Shown here piece after piece: positions 1 through 11,907 of a stretch of DNA of 64,000 nucleotides. The stretch is from Allium sativum (lineage: Eukaryota > Streptophyta > Magnoliopsida > Asparagales > Amaryllidaceae). The notes under the pieces were generated by a model, which worked only from the letters and a program-made list of their open reading frames with translations, was not told where the DNA came from and did not search any database. The stretch is from positions 773,258,552 through 773,322,551 of the forward strand of contig CM060918.1 in assembly GCA_030737875.1 (NCBI GenBank), in the 5' to 3' direction. Position 1 is the first letter of the stretch; the number at the start of each line of letters is the position of its first letter. A program made the translations under genes and the position numbers.

Positions 1-1967
1 TTCTAAATTTTGATATCGACATTAATAACATAATTCAAATTAATACATAATAAAAAGTTGAATCTTTATAATGAAAACAATCTTATGTAAACTATCAATA
101 TTAAAAATTGAATCTTTTTCATTAAAACAATTTTATGTAAACAATCAATATTAAAAATATTGGATCTTTTTGAAATAAACAATACCTAATTTAAACGGTG
201 TTTATAGATCTAAACAAATACGAATTTTTATTGAATGACATAGATCTACACAATCATTGATATCCCAAATATCACAATACATACAACAACAAAATCCAAG
301 CACAAGACATCGCAAATATGATCATAATCATAAATCCAATTGAACTTTGATTAATCAATAATTAATTAAACATTTGATTAATTTTTAAAACAAAATCTCA
401 TCTTTTAATTCTATTAACAATGAAAACAATATTCTGTGTCAAAACCTTATCTTCTAATTCTATAAAAAAAATGACCATAAAGTTCCATGTCCAAAATATC
501 GCTTTTTAATTTGTATTAAAAATGTAAACAATATTGAAAGAGAATAACAGCGCGTATAATAACAATATTGAGAGAGAATAACAGCGCGTGAAAGAGAATA
601 ACAACGCGTATAATAATAATATTGAAAGAGAATAACAGCACGTATAATTAGATCTTTAAAAACAGATCTGGAAATAATAACTACATTTAATTGCGGATCA
701 GAGATAATATCATTCGAATCACGAAAATAATTAATTTCAAATAAATTCGGTAAATAGGAGTTCTCACCTTGTTTTGGCTTCTGAATTTCGAATTCTGAAA
801 CGTTTAATTGAAGTTTTCGTCAAATCCGTGCGATGTTTGATGAAACCGACGACACCAGTAGCTTCGTATCGTCGATACCTTCATTTTGATATATAATTTG
901 ATATGTTTTGGTGAGGATTGGGAAAAATCATATGTTTTTTTTTTTTTTTTTGAGTGGAGGAAGAAGACACCATTGTTGAGAGATGAAGGTGTAGGCTGCT
1001 GTTATGTTTAGATAAATGAATTAGGGTTGCTAAAGGCTGAGAAAAATGTATTAAATAGGTTGGGTTGTAATTTAGCTTGGGCCCAATACTTTTTACTTGT
1101 TTATTTATCCAATTCCTTGCATTTTTGACCGTTTAAAAATTTCTACGTTCACATACTAATTCCGAAATTAATGAAACTTTAAACATAAATAATATTTGAT
1201 GTTACGAATCCATAGAACCTAATTTCGTAATTTTCTGAGTCCGTTTGAATTTATTATGAATTTTTAAAGTCTGAAAATTGACTGTTTTCCAATTAAAAAT
1301 TAATACAGTCCACAGATTAACTCCGAAAATTATGAATTTTGGTTTTTTAACTATATTTAAATATTCTTGATCCATAGAGACTGGTTTCGTCGGATTTGGA
1401 GGTCGTTTGCAAAAATCCTATTTTTGGCGCGTATATATTTAATATTAAAAATAATTAAAATAATGAAATTTTTTCCGAAACTCAAAAACATAAGTCTTTA
1501 TAGTCATTTTTATATGTAAACAACATTCTGAAACCAATGGAGGTGGTTTCGAGTCCTATTTCCTTATTCAGCAAAAATTTTGTGTTTCGGGCCTTTAATC
1601 TTATATATACGAATTCCATAGCGTTTTTCTTAAAATTTAATTTTCTCATAACTTGTAATTTATAAACTGGAATCTTAATTTCTGAAACTCTTTGGAAAGA
1701 TATTTTCGATATGGTCCTAGCGTTTCTTGTTTCGTCCAATTCCGATTTATATTTTATTTTATATAATTTTTCAAAGTTGGAATTTCAAAACTGAAATTAC
1801 CGCGCCATTTCAGGCTCGGAATAGAATTCATATAACTTTTAAGTTCGTTGTTGAAATAAAATAAGTTTATCATCCATATTATTTAAAATAAATAATATAA
1901 TTATATTAAACTCATTAAAATTCATTAAAATAAATTTTAAAATTACCCCCAAAAATCAGGGTTGTTA
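1..1967. mobile_element. Right end of an unidentified element with a TGTAACAACCC-type terminus
   Basis: The stretch is AT-rich and has no credible coding frame. It ends in GGGTTGTTA at 1959-1967, the same kind of terminus (read inward, TAACAACCC) seen at 12239 and 27114, so it is probably one end of a Mutator-like or gypsy-like element whose other end lies before the window. It contains a short tandem repeat at 536-650. A poly-T run lies near 937-950. No target duplication can be tested because the left end is missing. Confidence 0.4.
536..650. repeat. Short tandem repeat, unit about 29 bp
   Basis: Four imperfect copies of a unit with the core GAGAGAATAACAGCGCGT follow one another, with variable AT-rich linkers. 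It looks like a minisatellite inside the element that fills the first 2 kb. Confidence 0.6.
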
Positions 1968-2235
1968 CAGCCGCAAAATGCATCAGTAAGCCAAGCACGT
2001 CGAATATATAATACACATGTATATGGATGCAAAGCACAGGGGCTAGCTAGCGAGGAGGTGATAAGAAAACATAATTAACAATGGATCTACAAACAGTGGT
2101 ATTCTCCTACTTAACTCCCCATGGTACCCATACATTAGAATTGATCCACTAATATTTAGACATATCAATCTTATTTTTCGAATTTATGAACTTATTTACC
2201 AACTCTAGGATCGAGATCACGCCCAAGCACATTAA

Positions 2236-2725
2236 AATGACTTAGTTAAAACAAGCCAAAATGGCTCAGTTTTAACTAAGCCATTTTGGCTCAGTTTTAA
2301 TTAAGCCAAAATAAATGGCTCAGTTACAACTGAGCCATGTTGCTCAGTTACAACCGAGCCACTATGGCTCAGTTATAACAAGCCGAAATGGCTTAGTCAT
2401 AATGAGCCATTTTGGCTCAGTTTTAACCGAGCCATAAAAATGGCTCAGTTTTAACTGAGCCCAAATAAATGGCTCAATTATAAATGAGCCGAAATAAATC
2501 GCTCTGTTTCAACCGAGCCATGTTGTTCAGTTATAACTGAGCCAATATGGCTCAGTTATAACGTGCCAAAATGGCTCAGTTATAACTAGCCTTTTTGGCT
2601 CAGTTTTAACTGAGCCATAATGGCTCGGTTAAAACTGAGCGCCGCGACTCAGTTATCACTGAGCCTCAGTGCTCTGTTATAACTGAGCCATTGCGCTAAG
2701 TTTTAACTGAGCCATATCCGAGCTT
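2236..2725. repeat. Array of GGCTCAGTT/AACTGAGCC palindromes
   Basis: Some fifteen to twenty units of about 25 bp run head to tail. Each is a near-perfect dyad with arms GGCTCAGTT and AACTGAGCC around a 2-4 bp centre (for example 2543-2566), joined by short spacers such as AAAATGG. Arms vary by one or two bases. The repeats themselves are the palindromes, with no unique spacers, so this is not a CRISPR array. The array lies just past the last putative exon of the broken minus-strand gene at 2880-7584. Function is unknown; a transcript in either direction would form a chain of hairpins. Confidence 0.85.
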
Positions 2726-2879
2726 ATTAGAAGCTGACCATGGCGCTTACTTTATTAGAAGCTGATCACATACAAGCCAATGAGATTACTTGTTAAAACT
2801 TTTAAATCCTAGTCCAAATTTGATTACGCCTATATTCTTAACTGATAATAAAATAAAATAATCGGATTACTTACGTATT

Positions 2880-5800
2880 TTTCAGTGGCACACGGAAGTA
2901 CTTCCCCGGTTTTTTTGCTTGTATGTGTTATTTTCCAAACAAGAGTTTGTGTAGGCTCACTTTCCGGATTATCGCTTTTCTAATAAAATATACAAATAAA
3001 TTCATACATTATAATTTATCATAAAATTTACTTATGAAATCTGAACTACATACCAATTCATCATATAGCCTTCTGTACGGTTTTCTGCCCAATGTATGAT
3101 TTATAGTCACTTTTCCTTTGTTTTCAGAATGCATGATTTATAGTTGTTGGAAAAAACCAAATAGATTTGTAAAACGAATAACATAAAACAGAAACCAAGG
3201 AAAACGAATAAAACCGAAACCAGTTTCTAGAGTGAGAATATTGACTTGTAAATATCACCAAATATTCTGCACGAAAAACACAAGCGTAATTAAATCAACT
3301 GTCGATGTACATACTTGAATTATTCCAATAACACTAAGATACAATGAAAAATATGGGTAACCTATTTGATATGTGACATCCAAGGTATATAGCAGTCTTA
3401 AAAAAAAATGTAAAGCATCCAAAGTCTAAATAGTTATCGACATCATAATTTTGCCAAGCACAAAGCAGCGGCACCTGCTTTCCAGGCCATGCTTGCATAA
3501 AATGCTCTTTGCAAACCAATGACTTATTTTGTATTTGCCTATAATTAAAAAATGAATCATTCTCCAAATATAGGTCCCATCCATGGGAACGGTATGTTAT
3601 TTGTGCGTAACAAGCTGAGTTTGCTTCTTATTTGTGAATTACTCATGCATATCAAGTACATTTACTCTGGAAGGAATTATGATAGAATGCTTAGCCCACT
3701 TGATTCTTGTTTGCATCCAAAATTAGTATCCGTCGTGCCAACAAATATTCACTAAATTTACGCTGGTATGAACCATGCATACTACAATAAACAGCAAACT
3801 ACAAGGACACGATTACAGTGCATACTGCAAGCAAAATATACTATGAAAACAACACAAATATAAAGTAAAAATAGTCTAAAACGTATTGGTAAGTTTACCA
3901 GTCTACAAATGGTTTACCAAGGAGTGTGAATAAAGCCAGCGGTATTTCCACGTGTTTACCTGACTGTATAAAGTATAAACTAAGAAAGAGGCAAATGATT
4001 CTTAATTATTCTCTGTAAACTTGAGGTGCAAGGAATATACAACTACTTACAGCAGAATCTGGAAACCATGTGTAATCAGTCAAAGTAAGAACCCTCTTTT
4101 TTTTTGGTTTCTTCTTTCTTTTTGGGAACGGTCTAATTTACGCTGGTTGATGAAACGTATATTAAGAAAATTACGTTGGTTGCCCATAAAAAATGTTCTA
4201 AAATTCGAGCCCTATAATTATAATTGATAAATGTGATAGTACAACAGAAATGTTCAATGCTAGATACATGTAAAACAACAAAAAAATTATTTCTCTACAA
4301 AAAAATCGTAGCATGGAAAATAGTACCTCTACGCCAGGATTCAAGAATGCCAAAACATGTAAAAACCAAACCACATATGTCACTGCAACAGCAGCACTAA
4401 GTTACTAACCTTACTGGACAGAATGAAACATATAACATGGTATCAGATTCAACCAAGTCCAGCCTCCAATTACATAGTTGGCCGAATATAGTGAAAGAAA
4501 GTAGGTTTAGACTTAACACATAAAAATATCACATAGCTAAACCCTCACCATTACTTCACTAGTTTCCCAGATTACCAAAGTTAAATAACAAGTGAATAAC
4601 TTAAAAAGCTTACTGAACAGGAAAAAAGTAGGCGAACGAATTCATTTACTGATATTTACGAAAATAAAAACTCAACGACGTTAAAGCGGAAATATGCAAT
4701 ATAGAGGCCGGCTACCGCTAATGAAAAAGCGCGAAGAGAAGCCTAATCGACTGATTGAGTTTTAATTTAGAAAACTTATATTATTTTAGTTTAGCTTCAG
4801 TTCCGGTTTAGTTTCAGTTCGATCTATTTTAAACTTATATTATTTATATAATAAGAAAATTATTTCTATTGATAATCAATTTACGACCATGTGCCTTTTT
4901 TCATTTAAAGTATAAAATGTTATACTGAACTGAAAGTAGGCTAGTATGTGTATGTTTTAAAATTCATCAATATAACGTAGATTTACACTTGTGTTTATTT
5001 ATGTTTTCTAAAAAATAGTGGATTACCGTTTTACTTGTGTAAGCGATGTCATTGTATTTTTTTGTTTTTGAGTTCTTAGTGCTTGTAATATATAATTTTG
5101 GAATAATACGTGTAATTCTTTCTTATCTTTTATACAAATAAAAATCCAGACGACAGGCTTATTAGGTATAATTTAGACTTAATAGTCGAAACCAGTATCT
5201 TGAACAAGTGTTTAAATAATAACTTGTGGCTAATATTAGGGGCTACAAGACGATGCTAAATAAAGAGGGATATCAATCTTGGCTCATATACATGTGTACG
5301 TGCATACTTGCTTTTGTATGTTTCCTAATATCATATATTTGAAACTCAAAATAATTTTTAAATAATTCTATTCTATGAAATTTGAAACCAGAGTTAGTGT
5401 TTTGCTGAATTGGGTTTCAATTCGGTTTAAATTTGGTTAAAAAAATAATGAACTAAAAGTTTTGGTTTTGTTTTCTTTCTGCTAAAACCAAAATAATAAT
5501 CAGAATCTCGATATCTTAATCGAAACCTTAAATCTTGAATTGTTCTCAACTGCGGCTTTATCAGTCATCAGGTTCAAATCTGAATGTGTATCGAATCAGA
5601 AAGGTAAAGATTTTATTTGAAATGGGATTTAAACCATAAGATGTTTGATAACAATGGGTTCCCTTCTTAAATCAACAAATCATAGTATAATAATTTGCAT
5701 AGAGTATTTGCTGCTTCGCGGAAGCATCAAAGGAAAAAAAATTGACAAAGGGATACATGTAAACATCTCCAAAATTAAAAATCACTTATACTAAGGTAAT

Positions 5801-7584
5801 GTTCTTCCTCTTCCTTAAAGTCATTTCATTATTTTTATAATTTACGTCTAAGTACACAGAACCTAAAAACTGGATAATGCATTTGTCCAATCAATGTTCA
5901 CATTCCTGCCATGAATAAATTATAACTTCAGGAAATGTGTAGTCAACACTGCCTGACAAACCAAATATTTGAAAGTGCAAATTTCAAATAAGGTATATTG
6001 CAGTACAAGCCGTCTTAAATAAGGTAAAATTTGTAAATCATTTTGAACTCTGCAAGGGCTGTAAAGTACAGGCAAAATTGCAATATGGAGATAAAGTGTA
6101 TCAAATAATAATGTTGACATAGCTAACACCATGGAGTGCTCCCGAAAATACCATTTTAACAAAAAAAACTACTCAGATTTACCTGCTCTATGCGGGGAAA
6201 CATTGGGATTTAACTTATGCTTCCTCCGGACTTTCGCTACGACAGGGAACAAGAAGAAATAATTGAAAAATTAAGTAAAAAAGCTTAAAATCAGTATATA
6301 ATATAAATGTAACCTATAGTGATAGAAGAAGATTTTGACATATAAGTACATACTGTTTATAAATACAAGCCAAAAAAATGATAAAAGATATCAAATAAGA
6401 ATTGTTCTGTAATACATACACACCAAACGTTCACATGAGAAAGCTTCCGATGCCTCAATCAAAGTCTGTGATGCTTTTAAATTGTATACAGGTTGCTTTA
6501 CAATCCTGTAATGGTACATATATGCCGATGAACTTCTAATTCGGCACCTTTTAGTAAACGTTTTTATCAAGAATCATTACCTGATTATATCATAACATGA
6601 AAGAACCAAATCAAACTACCGATACTACAGTCAGAAATACATCGATCGTGTTTGTAGGTTACATCTAATATCTTACACATTCGGATATTCTATATTCATG
6701 AATAGAGTGTGAAATTTTATCTAAGGTACAAAATATTAAATTTCATTCTTCTTTTCTGGCTGAAAGAACAAAGAAAAAAGAACATGGAGCGACTAATTTT
6801 CGAACAGCGCTCCTAAACAGCAATTTGTACCAAGAAGGCGCTATATGTATTAGCGGTTTCGATATTGGATAAGCTTACATTTTGCCAAGAGGCGACTCAT
6901 CGCTGTGCTCGTCAACCAACCACAGTCGGCATTGACGCATATTTCTAAAACTGAAAAGCAAAGGTTTCGGTTTTATCCGTTTATATCTAGAACAGGAAAA
7001 GCAAAGGTTTCTTTTTTATATATAGAATTGAAATAATGATGGAAGATGTAGAATACTTTCCTAACATAGTCGGCATATACGCATATTTCTAAAACTGAAA
7101 CTTGAATACTGCGACATTATCCTTATAAAAATTATTTCAATTCAATGACGTAAATCCAGCATTGTTATATGGTAAAGTGGCTTTTAGCACCCTAGTTCAA
7201 ATTAGATAAAAGAAGTACAAATGGACTGCTGAATGAACCAAGGACACTTGAATATGGTAGTCATACAAAGATGTATAGATTTGCACATAATAATATGGTA
7301 GTCATACAAAGATAACCATCTATGATTTATTAAATTTAAATGAGAAGTAAGATACCAGTATTGCTTTCCATAAAAGCGTCTTTATAAAAGACATCTACGT
7401 TTCTCCAGTCATCATAACCGATTGGAATGTACCCACGGATCAAAACACCATATCGGGAGCTCCACTTCTTTTCATTTTTCCCTTTAGCACCATCCATTTC
7501 AAAATTTATAAAGTACTTTTTATTTGGAGGAGGTGGAGGGACATCTTTTGTGTTTTCTGTGTGTCTCGATGAACTACCTGACAT
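2880..7584 (-). pseudogene. Broken multi-exon gene, plant transposase-like (Transposase_24-type)
   Basis: The first exon starts with ATG at 7584 and reads MSGSSSRHTEN, then a proline run, then a segment with YGVLIRGYIPIGYDDWRNV near residues 45-63. That pattern of a short conserved block ending in 'dyeDWR.V' is typical of En/Spm-associated plant transposase proteins (Transposase_24 type). A GT splice donor follows at about 7370. A possible later exon at 6185-6245 encodes KVRRKHKLNPN before another GT donor, and one at 2880-2960 encodes PTQTLVWKITHTSKKTGE, which matches the 'PtraemfitThtkk' block of the same family. The long AT-rich gaps would be introns. A stretch near 8790-8800 reads AACCCTAG on the minus strand, a plant 5'-leader-like motif, and might belong to its first exon. 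No complete reading frame can be assembled by eye. It could also be a host gene derived from such a transposase. The family assignment rests on short blocks only. Confidence 0.4.
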
Positions 7585-7599
7585 TCTGTCAATTTTATT

Positions 7600-9060
7600 G
7601 CATTAGCACGATTACAAATTTTTGATTTGCAAATATAAGGAAAAAATGCAATTACATCTCTTAAAGATAACAAGTAGAAATGGTGGATGCCCCTTAAAAT
7701 GGAGATTAATGACAAGTAGCATATAGTAAATTCATACATGGTAATAAGAAACTCAGCAAATAATTTTATCATATCTAAACAACGTTGATCAACCAACAAT
7801 TTCTAGTTTGGGTTTCACGTTTGCTCCATAAAAAAATAATTATAGGTTCTACTTTGCAAAAATATTTTTTTATCGACAAATTAAATATATATTCAATAAG
7901 ATAACTAATTTATACACAACTAGATATATATTTGAGCTCTTCCTCTAAAAGTAATGAACATTTGCTACTGAATAAATACAACCCATTTTCGAACTTCTTC
8001 CAAAGCACAAAAGATTTTACATAAAATATTTTGTAAAAGATTCTTGTGAAAAGACTCAATGAATCATAAACACTCCGATGGTAGAAATTTGTTTCACGTC
8101 GAAGTTCTCAAGCAATTAAAAAAAAAACATGGTACGTCTTCACATGCTGCCCTAGTTTGTCTTTAAATGTACTTAAACCAATTCTACGTCGCTTTTGTAA
8201 AGTCTTTCTAAACTCCATGTAAATAACAAGTCACGATCAATATTACGATCACATGTAAGCTGGCAACCTTCTTAATATAAAGATGTGGGGCAGGTCAAAG
8301 TGCACATTACTTTATTATTCAATCTACTCACTTATATGTCTTCACTACCTCTGTTTAACTATAGCAGTTCATTTATAAAAAAACATATTAACGTATCATA
8401 ATAATATAGATTAATGTACCTACAGAAGCTGTAACATGAATCTGAGATTAACTACAAAAGATGTAAACATGAATCTAAGATTACCTCTGTTTAACTACTC
8501 CATTACCAGCAATCATATTTTACCATTACATACTTTATTAATAAAGAACACAGTTTGTGATTAAATTCAGTCGACGTTATAACAGATGGTCCATGAGTGT
8601 TACTAAAAGAAACGAGGTCGATCAAAACGAGGTCGATCAAAACGCGGATTGAACCCAATCTGAGATTAAACTCAGATTGACAGATAATTAAGTGACAGCA
8701 TAAAAAAAATAACTCAACAGTTGAATGGATCGGCATTGGAGGGGAAAGAAACGAGGTCGATCAAATAGCGGCAAGCAATCGAGATGAACCTAGCTAGGGT
8801 TAGAAACGTTGGAGGGAGTAACCATAGGTAGGCGGCGGCTTTGAAAATTTTGGAATGTAAGTGTTATGGCATTAACGAAAAGGAACGGTAGGTTTTGAAA
8901 TGTGAGTGAGACATAAAATAACCATACCATCCCTTGTGTGCAAAATTCTGGACCATTGTCACGGTAATAACTATTATAACTTAATATAACGGTAATAAAC
9001 ATTATTAAATCGTAACAATTAAAACCGTTACTAATTGGGCCTGCGAAAATGTTACAAAAT
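7600..9060. other. Non-coding stretch with GAGGTCGATCAAA repeats
   Basis: No gene is visible. The motif ACGAGGTCGATCAAA occurs three times (about 8610, 8625 and 8751), and a short inverted pair of CAATCTGAGATT/AACTCAGATTG lies at 8655-8680. The region may hold the promoter and leader of the broken minus-strand gene to its left. Confidence 0.4.
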
Positions 9061-9125
9061 GGCCTGTTTGGTGTAGTGGTTGAGACCGTCGTCATCGCCC
9101 TATATGTTTTGACCTATAGGTTCCA
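9061..9125 (+). repeat. tRNA-derived SINE-like head (polymerase III A and B boxes)
   Basis: The segment has an A-box-like GGTGTAGTGG followed by GAGACCGTCGTC and, about 35 bp later, a B-box-like GGTTCCATACCC, the layout of a tRNA-derived SINE head. About 48 bp of it recur almost unchanged at 57825-57872, 48 kb away, which supports a dispersed repeat. I do not see the tail or target duplications. Confidence 0.5.
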
Positions 9126-10443
9126 TACCCTTTGAGTTGACAAAATAAACCACACGTCCAACCCAAATTGTACAGAAATACAAATCATTATGAATAAAGA
9201 AGAAAAATTTAGAAGTAGAATAGAAATAACAACACAGAATATCACATCGCAGCGGAATAAAATATAATATATATAACAGCTTTTGGAATACAGAATTTAA
9301 CTATATAAACATACCCTTATCAGAATACAACACAATATATTATAGCGGAAAAAACCCAGTAGATATCTAACATTGAAACTTCCTGCTCTAAGCTCCTCCA
9401 AGTGTAAATGTAAATACTTAAACTACTTGACTGCCCATACAGATTTGGGCACCCAAAAGTTTAGGGTAAAAGAAAACCAAATAAATTCTAGGTCAATCAT
9501 ATGACTGGTATGAGTAAACTCCAACCACTTGGTTTAACTTTTAAAAATCCTTTTAAAAGAAAGGAATATCCTAAAACCAATCCACACATAAACACAGATG
9601 GTTTTAAACTTACGATAACCCAAAACATTCTTTGAATTCATACTATTCTGATATTATAATAGTGTTTAAATCAAGTAAATAACAATCCAGCAGAATGCTA
9701 ATATCTCACGCTCCACATACATAGTATACAATCAAAACCGCGAGCGCTTATTGGAGAATGGGTTCCAACTATGGCAAGGTATGAGACCACCTTCCGATAG
9801 TGTATCTTTAAAGAGGAATGTACCGGGTTCAACAAGAACATCATGCAACCCAGGCTAAACAGGACCGGCCACCCACTTCGCTTAAGTGTACTGAATGTAT
9901 TGTCACCAACAGTTGGGATCAGGAACAGTTCCGAAGCATGCAACAACAATAGAATAAAGAAGCAAATGGATTTTCTCTAGATCAAGTGGCAATAAAACCT
10001 AATTGGGAGCAACCCACTAAGCCATGCGACCTACCTGATTTTATATCATTTCCTGGTTGTGAGGCCTGAAGCTATGTCTTACCTTTTTAATACCATGGCA
10101 ATCATTTACTTTGAATGCCACATCGTTAAACCCCCAAATCATTTATTGATTTCCCCAAAAATATCACGGGCATAAAGCTAAGAGAAACCAATTCCTCCGC
10201 TGCCAACATAAATACGTTTGAAGAAATCAGTGCATATGATTTGTTAGGTATACTCTTTCAGACATTCATTCATACAAGTTGTCCTGAGACTAGACAAACC
10301 GAAAGCACTATTCCATCAATCAATCTTAGACAATTTCTACCTAGGATTAATAGAACAACCCTTGCACTTTACTTCGTCTTCAATTATCTTCAATATAATC
10401 TAATTCGCAACGCTTATGCCAATACATAGCGGTTTTCGGACAA
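9126..10443. other. Repeat-like non-coding stretch
   Basis: No gene is seen. Phrases such as CAGCGGAATAAAAT resemble the left side of the Mutator-like element at 12239 (CAGCGGAAAATAAAA near 12343), so it may be a divergent fragment of a related element. The ends were not found. Confidence 0.25.
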
Positions 10444-10597
10444 TAAGGGTGCGTTTTGGGTGAACGGAAACGAGGTATTTGAGCGGGGTACTGTAGCGAA
10501 CGGGGAATATTTTTTGGCTGCGAACGAGGTATTTGAGCGTGGTATTTTTAAAATGAGATACAAATAGATAGGATTTAGCTACCTTAAACCTTCTTAC

Positions 10598-10705
10598 GGA
10601 TACAAATACAGCTACAAATACAAATACAGCTACAAATACAAATACAGCTACAAATACAGTTACAGCTGCAAATACAAATACAAATATAGTTACGAATACA
10701 AATAA
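10598..10705. repeat. Tandem repeat of TACAGCTACAAATACAAA (18 bp)
   Basis: About five imperfect 18-bp copies lie immediately after the stop of the transposase pseudogene, inside the PIF/Harbinger element. The simple ACAAAT phrase suggests slippage expansion. Confidence 0.8.
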
Positions 10706-10707
10706 AA

Positions 10708-11907
10708 TTAGTGTAGCTCAGTAGCAACCAACTCATCTCTAATGGTATCTCGAAGTAATGGCATTTCCTGGTACCCATATCGATATACCCGTTCAGTGCC
10801 TCTATTCGTCGTATTTCTCATAGCGTAATATTCCTCCAAGTACTGATCGGGGATTTTTTCAGGATCATCATCAAAAGCCATAAAATCTGGGTCACCACTA
10901 TTATATTTGCGTATGAAGTTGTGTAAGGCCATTGTAGATACGACAACTTTGACTTGAGTTTTAAATCGATACGTAGTCATACGGTTGAGAATGGTAATAT
11001 CTCTTTCCAGATGCCAAAAGTTCTTTCTACGGCCATCTGTAACTCAAATGGTAGAAATTAAACACTTCATTGGCTGATTTTGGTTGATCCACGGTTTCAC
11101 GAAAATGCGGAATATGATACCTCATATTCCAATACAGTGGTAAGTATCCAGTCTGTAGTGGATAACCGGAGTCAACCAAATAATACTGTCCAGCTGGAGG
11201 TTTAGGGAAGTTAGAGTTTCTATCATTTGTAACATCATTAAAAAAATTCTACTATCGTGTGCAGTCCCTTCCCAACCAGCCACAACATGCATAAACTGTA
11301 ATTCAAAATCACAAACCGCTAATATATTTTGGGTTGCAAACCCCCTTCTTCCGATATACGGGATAATTTGATCAACGGGTAAATGGGCAGATACGTGTGT
11401 ACCATATATAGCACCAATACAGTTTTTGAAATAAGGATAATATCGGTTTGAAGTTCTAATGTGTTGCGAAACGATATGAAATTGTTGATCCCCTGGCTTT
11501 ATTATATCAGGAGCTAGTAATTGAAAAGTGTTAAGCACTGCATGTAAACAAATGGAAATTGTGCTACCTGACCGTTGAAACCTTTCGCTAAGTTGTCTAT
11601 TTGAAAGCTTAGTAACCATTGGGTAAATGAAAATTCCAATCATTTCGAGGACACAAATATCTCGCGTGGAAGAGGGACCATGATGCTCCAGTTTTTCACA
11701 TAATGCGTAAAAACAAAGTCTTCTCATTCGAAAATTAACTTGACAACGTTGTTGGTGACCATTTAGAATATCGTTGATCCAAGCTAACCCAGTAAACTCA
11801 GAAGTATTAATTCGAGTCAAATGATTTCTACTGACATTCAGACATAATGATATTCCATAGAGATCAATAATATCGTCGTAATCGGAGGATTAGTCGGAAG
11901 AAGACAT
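10708..11907 (-). pseudogene. PIF/Harbinger transposase pseudogene (DDE superfamily)
   Basis: The ancestral start appears to be the ATG at 11907-11905 (MSSSD), followed at codon 6 by an in-frame TAA; the frame then stays open to 11122. Family blocks are clear: RQLSERFQRSGSTIS (helix-turn-helix region), CIGAIYGTHV, GWEGTAHDSR and, in the C-terminal piece at 10980-10708, QVKVVVSTMALHNFIRK. In active relatives the second block reads GA-I-D-GTH, so the first catalytic aspartate is replaced by tyrosine here. The second aspartate (HDSR) remains. The glutamate block (VERTFGIWK) survives at about 11010-11035 but in another frame, so at least one frameshift separates it from the C-terminus. The protein would have cut and pasted the surrounding element. 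Stop, frameshift and lost catalytic residue mean it is dead. Confidence 0.85.

Noticed and set aside
2236..2725. CRISPR-like regular repeat array
   Set aside because: The repeated unit is itself the palindrome, spacers are short and not unique, and the setting is a plant genome.
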